Made by a program: the position numbers and the translations under genes. Shown one piece after another: positions 20,866 through 29,784 of a stretch of DNA of 64,000 nt. How positions within the stretch are numbered: the first letter of the stretch is position 1; each line of letters starts with the position of its first letter. Origin of the DNA: Strigamia acuminata (Eukaryota > Arthropoda > Chilopoda > Geophilomorpha > Linotaeniidae); contig OX442314.1 in the NCBI GenBank assembly GCA_949358305.1, positions 3,599,087 through 3,663,086 on the forward strand. Direction: 5' to 3'. Below the pieces are notes generated by a model. The model made no database searches. It was not told where the DNA came from and was given only the letters and a program-made list of their open reading frames with translations.

Positions 20866-22075
20866 ACAGCAGCGTGGAAATTACGAGAAATTAAAACAGA
20901 GCTTGAAAAAAAAGTTTCTGCAAGATAAGTTAAACAGAGGATCCGAAGATGAAGCGCTCGGTGCATTCTTCAAACCTGTAACTGCTGCATTGCATAGCCT
21001 GCCGCAGCAGCAGCAGCAACTATCTCCACCCCTTGCTCTACCACCTACGACTTTCAAATCCTCACCTTCCACTCCCATTAAAAGAGAGTTGTCATCTTTC
21101 ACACCCATTACAAGTAAGTCCCATAATTTAAAGTACGAAATGGATCTAGAATCACCGCTCTTACCTTGGGAAAGTTCATCCTTAAAAAGGCAGTTCAGTC
21201 GCCAAAGCTTGTCCTCGAGTAAAATTGAAACTCCTCGACTTAAGTTTGGCCGGGATGATGGGAATGAAGAGGAAAATGTTTCATTTCAAAGAGAGGGAGA
21301 GACGAGCCTCGTAGAAGATGATGTTGATGATGATGATTGGCAATTTGCTCATGTGCTTCCAAATATAAAATATCAACGCGACATAAGAAAAAGTCTCGAA
21401 TTAAAAATGACGGACAAAGAATCGGAAAACGCAGTACAGCAAGAGTTCTTGAAATATTACGCCGAAAATGCGGCTCATTTAGATACGGTGTTTGGAATTA
21501 GATATGACCCGTATGATTCAAAATTTAAAATAGGAGTCGAAGAAGTTAAATTCTTTCCAACTCATATACTTGTGAAAAACGTAAAGTATCCACGAACTCC
21601 AACATTAATGCATCTCCTCATGCAAAAACTTCCACCGATTGAAGGAACTATGACAGACCAAAATTTTGTGGATTACGGCAGGATTCTCATTTCTAGTCAA
21701 GGGTTATTTAAAAAGAACAATTCGGCAACTAATATGCCAAAGTCTAGTAAAGGAGAAAAGTATATGACAGTGGTTAAACGAATTTGGGAACTGTATAAAA
21801 ATCGTCCAAAGACAACATCCCAAGCTGGCAAGAACACACCCCAAGCTGGCAAAGGTGTCACGAAAACGTTTCGGCCGCACAACTCCGTAGACTACAAGTA
21901 TTACAATAACCCGGACGAATTAATAGACAGGCTGCGATTGTTGCATGCATCACGGGATGCTGGAAACCAGTCTCACGACAACGAAATTGTGGAAATACTT
22001 ATGGAACTGAAAGAGGAAAGAATCCTCGATAAAACCAAGTTTGAAAACATGCGAAAGAAAATTCTCGCGAATTAA
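20852..22075 (+). CDS. DUF8207-like Polinton protein with disordered N-terminus
   Basis: 407 residues. Residues 1-150 are low complexity (QQQQQ, Ser/Pro-rich, acidic DDVDDDDWQ). The ordered region (about 210-300: GIRYDPYDSKFKIGVEEVKF, then PRTPTLMHLL) resembles the domain of unknown function common in arthropod Mavericks. Function unknown; its place between ATPase and capsid genes suggests a virion or replication role. Starts inside the end of the ATPase gene. Confidence 0.7.
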   Translation: MNMNKQQRGNYEKLKQSLKKKFLQDKLNRGSEDEALGAFFKPVTAALHSLPQQQQQLSPPLALPPTTFKSSPSTPIKRELSSFTPITSKSHNLKYEMDLESPLLPWESSSLKRQFSRQSLSSSKIETPRLKFGRDDGNEEENVSFQREGETSLVEDDVDDDDWQFAHVLPNIKYQRDIRKSLELKMTDKESENAVQQEFLKYYAENAAHLDTVFGIRYDPYDSKFKIGVEEVKFFPTHILVKNVKYPRTPTLMHLLMQKLPPIEGTMTDQNFVDYGRILISSQGLFKKNNSATNMPKSSKGEKYMTVVKRIWELYKNRPKTTSQAGKNTPQAGKGVTKTFRPHNSVDYKYYNNPDELIDRLRLLHASRDAGNQSHDNEIVEILMELKEERILDKTKFENMRKKILAN

Positions 22076-22102
22076 AAAAAAGTAATAATAATCGTGATTA
22101 CC

Positions 22103-22864
22103 ATGTCTATCGTACTAAGCAGTACGAAATCGGATTTCCTCACTACTTTTAGCTCACCTTTAATTTTGGGTGACGACGAATACGAATTGGGATTAGTGAG
22201 CCTCGAGACATTTTACACAATGCCAAATATAACCGAGGACAACAACGTGTTCAAATACTACACTGTTGAAGTAGATGTGAACGTCCCCGCTCGTATTATA
22301 GGTACGCTCAACTACGACATCATCGTTCCCGTGGGTTGTTACGAACTTGCCGACATTATCTCGTACATACATACCGAAATGAAATCCAGAGGACACTGGA
22401 ATATGAAAGACGACGCACCTTTCATCGACATCGTGGCCAATTATAATACTCTGTCCACGACATTAGTGATTAGCGATGCCAGTTACGGGGCCAATTTTTC
22501 GGAAAATAGAAGTATGGCTAAATTATTCGGTCTCAAAACAAAGAAATACGGTGTAGGTAGAAGCGAATCCATTAATCCGGTGAACATTTTTCACATTAAC
22601 ACTATCCTGGTCCATTGTGATCTTATTACCGACTCTTATAAAAACGGGAAGACGGCTCCGATCATATACGCATTTTTTCCTAATGTCCCGCCAGGCTTCA
22701 AAATAGTAGAAATGCCGTATAACATAGTTTACTTGCCGGTGAAAAATCAATCTAAAATACACGAAGTCAGGATCTGGTTGACCGATCAAGACGATAAACC
22801 ACTGAATCTGAGAGGAGAAATTTTTACTACACGTTTACACTTACGAAAATTAATTAAAGCGTAA
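22103..22864 (+). CDS. Minor capsid (penton-type) protein
   Basis: 253 residues from the first ATG (MSIVLSSTKSDF); an in-frame GTG lies 9 bases upstream. Beta-rich with the N-terminal pattern 'SS.NSDFL..F..PL.L....YE.GL.S...F' found in Polinton minor capsid proteins, a single jelly roll predicted to form penton vertices. Placed directly before the major capsid gene as in other Polintons. Confidence 0.8.
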   Translation: MSIVLSSTKSDFLTTFSSPLILGDDEYELGLVSLETFYTMPNITEDNNVFKYYTVEVDVNVPARIIGTLNYDIIVPVGCYELADIISYIHTEMKSRGHWNMKDDAPFIDIVANYNTLSTTLVISDASYGANFSENRSMAKLFGLKTKKYGVGRSESINPVNIFHINTILVHCDLITDSYKNGKTAPIIYAFFPNVPPGFKIVEMPYNIVYLPVKNQSKIHEVRIWLTDQDDKPLNLRGEIFTTRLHLRKLIKA

Positions 22865-22874
22865 TTAAAAAAAC

Positions 22875-23036
22875 ATGCCGTTAATTTTTAATAAGAACGT
22901 AACGGCAAGTAATACCCCCAGCACCAGCTCCAACACTGCCACTGTCAAGACACCCTCGTCGATTAGAGGTGGAAATATAAAAATTATAAAGTCTTCGATA
23001 CGGCCAGATAATCGAGAATATATAAATTCTTTTTAA
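22875..23036 (+). CDS. Hypothetical 53-residue protein
   Basis: ORF starting MPLIFNKNVTASNTPS, Ser/Thr-rich, ending in a basic segment (NIKIIKSSIRPDNREYINSF). It begins 10 bp after the minor capsid stop, with an A-rich leader like its neighbours. Not assigned to a family; position and spacing suggest a genuine small virion-associated gene. Confidence 0.5.
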   Translation: MPLIFNKNVTASNTPSTSSNTATVKTPSSIRGGNIKIIKSSIRPDNREYINSF

Positions 23037-23250
23037 AAAAAATATATATTAAGTAATTAATTAAATACCGTAATTCTTTTTAAAAAAAATATATATTAAG
23101 TAATTAATTAAGTAATTCTCTTTTAAAAAATATATATATATTAAGTAATTAATTAAGTAATTCTTTTTAAAAAAATATATATATTAAGTAATTAATTAAG
23201 TAATTCTTTTTAAAAAATATATATATATTAAGTAATTAAAAAATAGCGAC
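23037..23250. repeat. AT-rich ~50-bp tandem repeat before the major capsid gene
   Basis: About five copies of a unit containing 'ttaagtaattaattaagtaa' and a poly-A/TATATA segment. Each copy carries TATA-like sequence, so it could act as the promoter region for the capsid gene. Confidence 0.8.
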
Positions 23251-23251
23251 G

Positions 23252-24571
23252 ATGCAAGTCTCCGAGAATTATTTGGATGTCGAACAACCATTCGTCGTCG
23301 ATGAATCTGTTAATGCCTACAACTACCACGAATATTATCCTATTATAGGAACTAATTTAAATAATGTGAATTCCGAAATTCGATTAATCATTCAAAACGA
23401 AGATGTATGGACTCACCCTCATAAAAGTTACGTCTGCATAACAGGAAGATTAGTGAAAGCGGATGGTACAGACCTTATCGCTCAAGCTGATGAACAAGAC
23501 CATATAATAACGTTAGGAAATAACTTTATGCCATTTTTGTTCAGCAACATGAAATATCACATAGGTGATAAATTAATAGACGAAATAAATTATCCGGGTT
23601 ATGCTACCACTATTAAGGGCTTACTAACGTACAAACAGCTCCAAAATTCGAGCGGAAATATGGGATGGATAGTAGATCATCACAAGGGCGAAGCATCGGA
23701 TACTCTTAATCCCGCTTTTCTAGAACGTAGAATATTTTACAACATAATGCCAACGCCCAAAGGATCGTTCTCTTTGTTAGTACCGTTAACACATTTAATG
23801 GGATTTTTCGAAGACTATACGAAAATCATATATGGTGCCAAACAAGTTTTGACCTTAATGCGAACTCACGACAACGATGCCATTTTTAAAGCGATACAGT
23901 CCGGTCCCGCCCCAAAAGTAAACACCCCCGTTGGAAAAATTATCATCGAACAGTTATATTGGTTGATGCCGCACGTCTTACCGTCCGATATCCAAAAGAA
24001 TAGATTACTCACTGCCATAGATAGAGGGGTGAACGTTCCATTAGCTTTTCGACATTGGTCGTTCGAAATGACAGACGTGCCACAAAGTAAGGAACACGCG
24101 TGGAGAGTGGTAACAACCAGCACGTCAGAAAAACCACGTTACATCATCGTGGCTTTACAAACGAATAAAAGAGACGACCAATTAAAAAATCCAGCCACAT
24201 TTGATAACTGCAATGTAACGGAAGTTCATGCCTACTTAAATTCGGAACGATATCCTTATCTGGACAGTAACAATGATTTTAAGAAAGCCAATTTCTGTAA
24301 ATTCTTAGAAAGTTGCATTCAATTTAGAAAAGACTATTACGGTGCCGACGATTTACCGTTTAATACTTACGAGTACGGAAATATATACCCGCTCATCGTA
24401 ATAGATTGCACGAAACAAAGCGAAAGAATGAAAACCGGAATAATGGACGTGCAAATAAAAATGAAATTTGCGGAAACCGTTCCTGCCGACACTAAAGCCT
24501 ACGCTTTGATAATAAGCGATAGACTAATGACTATGAAATTAGACAAGGGTAAAATCGAAGTATTATATTAG
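23252..24571 (+). CDS. Major capsid protein (double jelly-roll)
   Basis: 439 residues starting MQVSENYLDVEQPFVVDESV. The sequence is beta-strand rich with 'SEIRLIIQNEDVWTHPHKSY' near the N-terminus and a C-terminal ALIISDRLMTMKLDKGKIEV, typical of Polinton/adintovirus hexon-type major capsid proteins. No frameshift or premature stop. Preceded by an AT-rich repeat and followed by another (24572-24745). Confidence 0.9.
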   Translation: MQVSENYLDVEQPFVVDESVNAYNYHEYYPIIGTNLNNVNSEIRLIIQNEDVWTHPHKSYVCITGRLVKADGTDLIAQADEQDHIITLGNNFMPFLFSNMKYHIGDKLIDEINYPGYATTIKGLLTYKQLQNSSGNMGWIVDHHKGEASDTLNPAFLERRIFYNIMPTPKGSFSLLVPLTHLMGFFEDYTKIIYGAKQVLTLMRTHDNDAIFKAIQSGPAPKVNTPVGKIIIEQLYWLMPHVLPSDIQKNRLLTAIDRGVNVPLAFRHWSFEMTDVPQSKEHAWRVVTTSTSEKPRYIIVALQTNKRDDQLKNPATFDNCNVTEVHAYLNSERYPYLDSNNDFKKANFCKFLESCIQFRKDYYGADDLPFNTYEYGNIYPLIVIDCTKQSERMKTGIMDVQIKMKFAETVPADTKAYALIISDRLMTMKLDKGKIEVLY

Positions 24572-24745
24572 ATTTTAAAATAATATATACGTATATAAAA
24601 TATATATAAATATATATAATATATAATATATATATAATATATATATATATATAATATATATATAATATATATAATATATAATATATAATATATATAAATA
24701 AATATATATAAAATAATATATACGTATATAAAAAAAGAAATAAAA
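24572..24745. repeat. (TA)n-rich spacer
   Basis: Almost pure tatata/ataata sequence between the capsid and core-like genes, flanked by two copies of 'aaaataatatatacgtatataaaa'. Confidence 0.85.
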
Positions 24746-25213
24746 ATGTATAAGATACATAAAGTGAATCTATCTCCGAATCAACAACGAAAAATATCCA
24801 AGTCTGTCAAAAAAAAGATACCCTTGCATTTAAGATTGAAATACGAACAATTAAACGGCAATCATGGCTTGTCTCTTACGGATAGACAAATAAACAAGAT
24901 CAAAAAAGCCGGTTCTAAAAAGAAAGGCATGACTTTGAGTATACCTTCGAATCAAATTAAACAATCTGGCGGATTTTTCCCTTTATTACTTCCACTATTG
25001 GGGGCTTTAGGCGGTCTCGCTGGCGGTGCGGCAGGAATTGCCAAAGCTGTCGATGAGGCAAAAACCAACAAGAGAATGCTCGATGAGACAAAACGTCATA
25101 ATGCAGTTTCAGAAGGTAAAGGAATGCAATTCGCAAAAAAAAAATCGCGGAAACGCAAGTCTGGAAAAGGTTTTTACTTGAAACCTTACGGCTCACTGGT
25201 GACAAAAAAATAA
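24746..25213 (+). CDS. Basic core-like protein with hydrophobic helix (adenovirus pX/pVI-like)
   Basis: 155 residues. Lys-rich N-terminus, a hydrophobic Gly/Ala/Leu helix (about 72-98: FFPLLLPLLGALGGLAGGAA), then a second basic region (KKKSRKRKSGKG) and the ending GFYLKPYGS. In Polintons proteins of this layout sit beside the protease and are compared with adenovirus core/membrane-lytic precursors. The stop lies in an A7 run that opens the overlapping protease frame. Confidence 0.75.
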   Translation: MYKIHKVNLSPNQQRKISKSVKKKIPLHLRLKYEQLNGNHGLSLTDRQINKIKKAGSKKKGMTLSIPSNQIKQSGGFFPLLLPLLGALGGLAGGAAGIAKAVDEAKTNKRMLDETKRHNAVSEGKGMQFAKKKSRKRKSGKGFYLKPYGSLVTKK

Positions 25214-25254
25214 AACCGCTAGATTCGTTGCAGTTGGAGGAACTGGCCAGACGA

Positions 25255-25569
25255 ATGAAAATTTCATTTTTTAGAGGAGTGTTTTCGAGAGATACTTTAC
25301 CCGTCAAACCACGATCGAAAGAATGTGGAATTGTTAATTTGAACACGCACCACGAAAGCGGAAGTCATTGGGTGGCATACAGTAAAATTGGAAATAAGAA
25401 GCTGTACTTCGATAGTTTCGGAGACTTGCCACCCCCGTTGGAATTATACGATTATCTGGGAGACAACATAAAATACAATTACAATCAGTATCAAAATTTT
25501 GACGAAATTACTTGCGGCCATTTGTGCTTATATGTTTTAAAAAAATGGAGGAAAGAAGAAAAAAAATAA
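25255..25569 (+). CDS. Adenain-like cysteine protease 2 (canonical Polinton PRO)
   Basis: 104 residues from the first ATG. Complete catalytic set: His38 (GSHWVAY), Asp53 (YFDSFGDLPP), Gln80 (YQN) and Cys87 (TCGHLCLY), as in adenovirus maturation protease. The family N-terminus normally begins earlier; the frame stays open upstream through 25207 without an ATG and overlaps the end of the core-like gene at an A7 run. It may therefore be made by frameshift/slippage or from a non-ATG start. Differs strongly from the protease at 18296. Confidence 0.88.
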   Translation: MKISFFRGVFSRDTLPVKPRSKECGIVNLNTHHESGSHWVAYSKIGNKKLYFDSFGDLPPPLELYDYLGDNIKYNYNQYQNFDEITCGHLCLYVLKKWRKEEKK

Positions 25570-25603
25570 TTAAAAAATAGTTTTTTTCCCTTCTATTAAA
25601 AAA

Positions 25604-27244
25604 ATGGTAAGCGTAAATAAACTAGGAGACGATTATCGTCTTAACGCAGTGCATAAATTGGGCAAACGTCAACGTCGAGAAGTAGATGAGGTTCTCGCAG
25701 ATCACGTTGGTTACGATGCATTATCCGATCTAGAAAAAAAAATTTTTGACGAGATCACAAAGACTAAAAATGCCCTGAAAGCTGCTTGCGATTCTATAAT
25801 TAACGATTTGAACGCATTAAAACGTACCGTACAAGATCAAGCTAGTAAGCTAACGGGGCAAGGCGAAGGAATTGATACGAAGGATATTGATAAACTCAAA
25901 AATGATATTGCCTATGCTACTATAAAATATGGAACGTTGGAACAAGATTTGATTAAGAAAATTAAAGAATTAGAAGCGAACATTAAGATATTAGTAGATA
26001 ATGCGACTGCTTCCGGTGGTGTAGAAGTTGACGAAAAACAAATAAGCGCATTAGAAATCAAAATCAAAGACTTGATAAATGACGTTAAATCCGAGTTGGA
26101 ATCTGCGATCGAAGATTTAAAGACTGGGTTGGAGACGTTGACTAATAGCTTAATCCAGAATAAAACCGATTATGATACAAAAATAAACGAAGCATTGGAT
26201 GAAGTAGAAACCAAAATCCAGAACTTAGACGTGGACAAAATCAGAACCAACATCGAGGCATCAAATGACAAGATAAAACAAGCACAGGATGATATAAAAA
26301 AGTTAGAAAAAAGTGTGGAAAATGAGGTTAAAGCCTTGGAAACCAAAATCAAAGCTTTACCCGCAAAATTTGGTGTTAGTAGCGAAAGTACGGAAGACTT
26401 AAAAACCAAAATTGAAGCGGCGAAAGCGGAGCTAGACACAGTCAGTACTGCCATTCAAAAAGATCTGGACGAGACTAAACTTAAATTAAACGAGTACGTA
26501 GACGAAAATTCCGTAAAGTCAGATAAAATGCAAACGAGCGTCAACGAGGTTACCGATAAAATCAAATTAGCCAACGAACAAATAATAACGTTGCAGGAAA
26601 ACATGTTGTCCATTTTGACATCCGTTCAAGAAGAAATATCAAAAATTAGCGCAATTCCGAGCGTTGACGAATCAAGTTTTGCTCCCGCTGCTTTGGCCGG
26701 CACTGTCGATACGGTAGAAGCCACGTTAAATTCTAACATCGAAGCGAACAAAATAGAAGTTAATAAGAAATTGACGGAATTAGAAGACAAAATATCAAAT
26801 CTAAATATTCCCGAAGTAGAAGAACAGGCCGATTTAGTGCTAGGGTTCCTACATTCGCAACGGACCGATTGGTTTTTGAAGGTGTCCGAAGAATGGAAAT
26901 TATTTGCACATAATGGGAAGTTTTATACTCCTCATTACGGGCATATAACGCGAATCAGTTTATTCATGTATGCTACTACAGCAGAATACACAGTAATACC
27001 TAACGAGTTTGAGTTTATCTTGTCTATTAACGGGCATGGTCGAACGTTCCATATTCCACGTACAGATGTTACAAAAACACCACGTAAAATGCCGGTATGT
27101 TTTAGAACGTACAATTTAGAGAAAAAAGTAGATTTTGATGATAACGATCACATTAGAATATCTACTGTCACCGATTGGAGTCCGGAAATAAAAGTTTACG
27201 CCCTCGTGTATTGCAGATTCGATCGTAGTAAATGGGACGATTAA
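25604..27244 (+). CDS. Long coiled-coil, fibre-like protein
   Basis: 546 residues. After a short basic head, residues about 35-410 form an almost continuous heptad-rich coiled coil (KLKNDIAYATIKYGTLEQDL and similar). The last about 130 residues form a compact beta-like domain from DLVLGFLHSQRTDWF to CRFDRSKWDD. A stalk plus C-terminal head in the capsid block suggests a virion fibre; I do not recognise the head family. Ends 16 bp before the convergent polymerase stop. Confidence 0.75.
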   Translation: MVSVNKLGDDYRLNAVHKLGKRQRREVDEVLADHVGYDALSDLEKKIFDEITKTKNALKAACDSIINDLNALKRTVQDQASKLTGQGEGIDTKDIDKLKNDIAYATIKYGTLEQDLIKKIKELEANIKILVDNATASGGVEVDEKQISALEIKIKDLINDVKSELESAIEDLKTGLETLTNSLIQNKTDYDTKINEALDEVETKIQNLDVDKIRTNIEASNDKIKQAQDDIKKLEKSVENEVKALETKIKALPAKFGVSSESTEDLKTKIEAAKAELDTVSTAIQKDLDETKLKLNEYVDENSVKSDKMQTSVNEVTDKIKLANEQIITLQENMLSILTSVQEEISKISAIPSVDESSFAPAALAGTVDTVEATLNSNIEANKIEVNKKLTELEDKISNLNIPEVEEQADLVLGFLHSQRTDWFLKVSEEWKLFAHNGKFYTPHYGHITRISLFMYATTAEYTVIPNEFEFILSINGHGRTFHIPRTDVTKTPRKMPVCFRTYNLEKKVDFDDNDHIRISTVTDWSPEIKVYALVYCRFDRSKWDD

Positions 27245-27260
27245 ACTAACCATCGTCATA

Positions 27261-29582
27261 TTAATCCTCCGCCAAGCTTACGTATCCATAAGCCAAAGTA
27301 TGAATACAATCATCTAATATCACTCGTTTCTTGTCTTTCGCCGACAATGCCAATTTGTCCACCTTGACCGTTGTGAGATCGTGCAGTTTTGATTTGATCG
27401 TTTCAAATTTCAATCTGTGGGCCTCCCGTTCACCGAACAATATCTTCTTGTACGCCTCCAAGTCCAGCTCTTGCTCCACGACAGCCTTCTTTATGCCTTT
27501 ACATCGCATGTTCGTTTTCCCGTTCACGTTATAAGCGTAACATTTGGCTCTTAGCCCTACAAACTCTTCTATCGGCTCGCCGGCAGTCTCGTCTTTGAAG
27601 CATCCTATGACACGCCTGTTTCTGCCATCGGGTGGGTGGTAATTAGACAGATCCATCACTTGTGGTATTTCTTCTCTGAAGAACGAGTAGACTGACGGAG
27701 CTTCTATTTCGTACATCAAACTATCCGTATCTGTCATCAGCAATCTCAGCTTGTCTGAGAATTTTTTTTTCATGACGTTGTAATGAAAGTCGTAGAGCAA
27801 GCATTTAGACAAGTCCAGGATAGTTAAACCGCTGTAAATAGGTTTGTCTAACGTCAATTCCAGCTTTCGCCGTTCAACCAACACCAGTTTTTTGTTTAAT
27901 TTTTTTTTTCCTTTGAAACCGACGTGGTTGACGTGAGTATTCAAGTCTTTTGCATTGTTTACCAGATAAAATTGTCTATATTTCCTCACGTCCTGCAAGG
28001 TTTTTCCAAAGACCGAATTGTTAGCTAATTTCGCCAATTCCTGCTCAAAATCACTGGTAGCTGACTTCCGTTTCTCAATATTCAATTTGATATACTTGGC
28101 CAGCCACGGTTTTTGCTCAAACGTCAGCACTCTTTTTATTTTCATCAACGTCATGCCCAGGGACAAGTACAATTGCAGAGCTCTGTAATGCAGAATGTAA
28201 TTACAACGAGCTTGCAAATGCGGGATTAATCTGGGAGAAGTGTCATCCCCAGAACGTATCATTTCCGGAGCCAAAGGCAAACAATTGTGGGACGAATGCA
28301 GTTCTTGCGGATATCCCAAATCCACTTCCAAGATGCATCCCATCGTATCGTTCTCTCCCATTTTTAAAATCCGTTCTTGTGACCATTCGGCTACATTATC
28401 GTCGAAGGCAAACTTGCCAACTGGTAGCGGTTTGCTCATTGCCCAGGAATACATGGAATTCGCATCCAAATAGACGATGTAACTCTCTGGTTTCTCGCAA
28501 TCGTATCCCGATGCCAGAAGAGGATTATTGGCTTTGGCGTAGCGTTGACTGATAGTGGCAACACCGCCTCTTATTCCTTGTTCGACAAACATGTACATAT
28601 CTGGATCAGACAGAAGCTCCAATTTAACTTCGGTGATGAGCAGCGCAGCGTCCCAAGAAAGACTTGGAAACGTGATGTAATGACAGGGGTCTAGCTTGTA
28701 ATGATTTAAACACATTTTTCTGAACTGTTCGAATATATCCGCCAACAACAGAGTGTCGGTCTTCAGATACAAATCGTGATATTCGCCCATGTTTTTAATT
28801 CCGAACGTTTTCCAAACTAACTGGGCATATTGGTATTCGTCGTCGGTTATGTTCTCAAATTCTTCTTTCGGCGGAAGTTTATCTTCTTGAAATTTTGACC
28901 AACCGGTCATATATCTGTAAGGGTACACTCCTTTCCTCAACAGAAGATCAATTTCCTCGCCTTTAAACTCGCTTCGAAAGACAGCGAACTGCGACTTCTC
29001 TAGATTTTTTGCCAAATTGGATAAACTGCTCGCGAGAAATTGGAAACTATCCATGAATTTTAACGTTACGACCTGTTTTGGATCATCACCGGTCTTGATT
29101 TTCAACGTGAACGATTTGTATAATTCCGAGTTTTCGGCGATCATCGTCACTTTTTCTGACGCGACGGTCAAATGCGGCAATATTAGATGAAAATCATACT
29201 TTTTTCCATTATGGAAAATTATAGGCACAGATTTCCGCCAATGGTAGTTGAGGTTACAATTAGCGTGTGCGGCCCCACGAAACTTCCCGGTGAAATGGTT
29301 ATGATCCAAGACTTTTGTCAAGCCTTTTAATTCTTCCAAGAATTCATCACCGCATAAGTAACACGTTGTTGCATTTCTATAAGCGATCCATTGAAGCGAA
29401 GTCATCGTTTTGGAATTGAATTGTTTATGTTCCAATTCGGAAAATTGCTGAACCACGGCTTTAATTTCCGCACGCAACGATTGCAAAAAATGATCGACGG
29501 CATCCGGACCTCTATACAGCTGTAACGGTCTGGAATAAGCTTCGTTCTCAGTGCACACTACTTTAAACGAATAACCGCACGG
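27261..29582 (-). CDS. Protein-primed DNA polymerase B (C-terminal ~773 residues; 5' end in gap)
   Basis: Family B polymerase that would replicate the element from a protein primer. Order: a CxxC...DHNHFTGKFRG...CN zinc/endonuclease-VII-like insert (about 29265-29390), exonuclease motif (FHNGKKYDFHLI), polymerase motif A YLDANSMYSWAM (about 28440-28480), motif B KLANNSVFGKTL (about 28000-28035) and motif C MTDTDSLMY (about 27715-27745). No stop within the visible part. The N-terminus is lost in the Ns; the reading frame beyond the gap belongs to another gene, so apparent continuation to 30041 is false. Confidence 0.93.
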   Translation of the reverse strand, partial: PCGYSFKVVCTENEAYSRPLQLYRGPDAVDHFLQSLRAEIKAVVQQFSELEHKQFNSKTMTSLQWIAYRNATTCYLCGDEFLEELKGLTKVLDHNHFTGKFRGAAHANCNLNYHWRKSVPIIFHNGKKYDFHLILPHLTVASEKVTMIAENSELYKSFTLKIKTGDDPKQVVTLKFMDSFQFLASSLSNLAKNLEKSQFAVFRSEFKGEEIDLLLRKGVYPYRYMTGWSKFQEDKLPPKEEFENITDDEYQYAQLVWKTFGIKNMGEYHDLYLKTDTLLLADIFEQFRKMCLNHYKLDPCHYITFPSLSWDAALLITEVKLELLSDPDMYMFVEQGIRGGVATISQRYAKANNPLLASGYDCEKPESYIVYLDANSMYSWAMSKPLPVGKFAFDDNVAEWSQERILKMGENDTMGCILEVDLGYPQELHSSHNCLPLAPEMIRSGDDTSPRLIPHLQARCNYILHYRALQLYLSLGMTLMKIKRVLTFEQKPWLAKYIKLNIEKRKSATSDFEQELAKLANNSVFGKTLQDVRKYRQFYLVNNAKDLNTHVNHVGFKGKKKLNKKLVLVERRKLELTLDKPIYSGLTILDLSKCLLYDFHYNVMKKKFSDKLRLLMTDTDSLMYEIEAPSVYSFFREEIPQVMDLSNYHPPDGRNRRVIGCFKDETAGEPIEEFVGLRAKCYAYNVNGKTNMRCKGIKKAVVEQELDLEAYKKILFGEREAHRLKFETIKSKLHDLTTVKVDKLALSAKDKKRVILDDCIHTLAYGYVSLAED

Positions 29583-29782
29583 NNNNNNNNNNNNNNNNNN
29601 NNNNNNNNNNNNNNNNNNNNNNNNNNNNNNNNNNNNNNNNNNNNNNNNNNNNNNNNNNNNNNNNNNNNNNNNNNNNNNNNNNNNNNNNNNNNNNNNNNNN
29701 NNNNNNNNNNNNNNNNNNNNNNNNNNNNNNNNNNNNNNNNNNNNNNNNNNNNNNNNNNNNNNNNNNNNNNNNNNNNNNNNNN
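29583..29782. other. Assembly gap (200 N)
   Basis: Exactly 200 Ns. Sequence character, GC content and repeat style change across it, and the polymerase gene does not resume on the far side. The true gap length and even adjacency are unproven. Confidence 0.99.
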
Positions 29783-29784
29783 AA

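Larger units (their letters stand above)
17092..29582. mobile_element. Polinton/Maverick element (right part cut by assembly gap)
   Basis: At least 12.5 kb with the diagnostic Polinton gene set: protein-primed DNA polymerase B, retroviral-type integrase, FtsK/HerA-type packaging ATPase, adenain-like protease, major and minor capsid proteins. Most coding frames are open, so the copy is young or selected. Two transcription blocks diverge at about 20150-20190 (minus block 17092-20151, plus block 20188-27244) and converge with polymerase at 27244/27261. TIRs and the target duplication were not identified. Confidence 0.93.
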
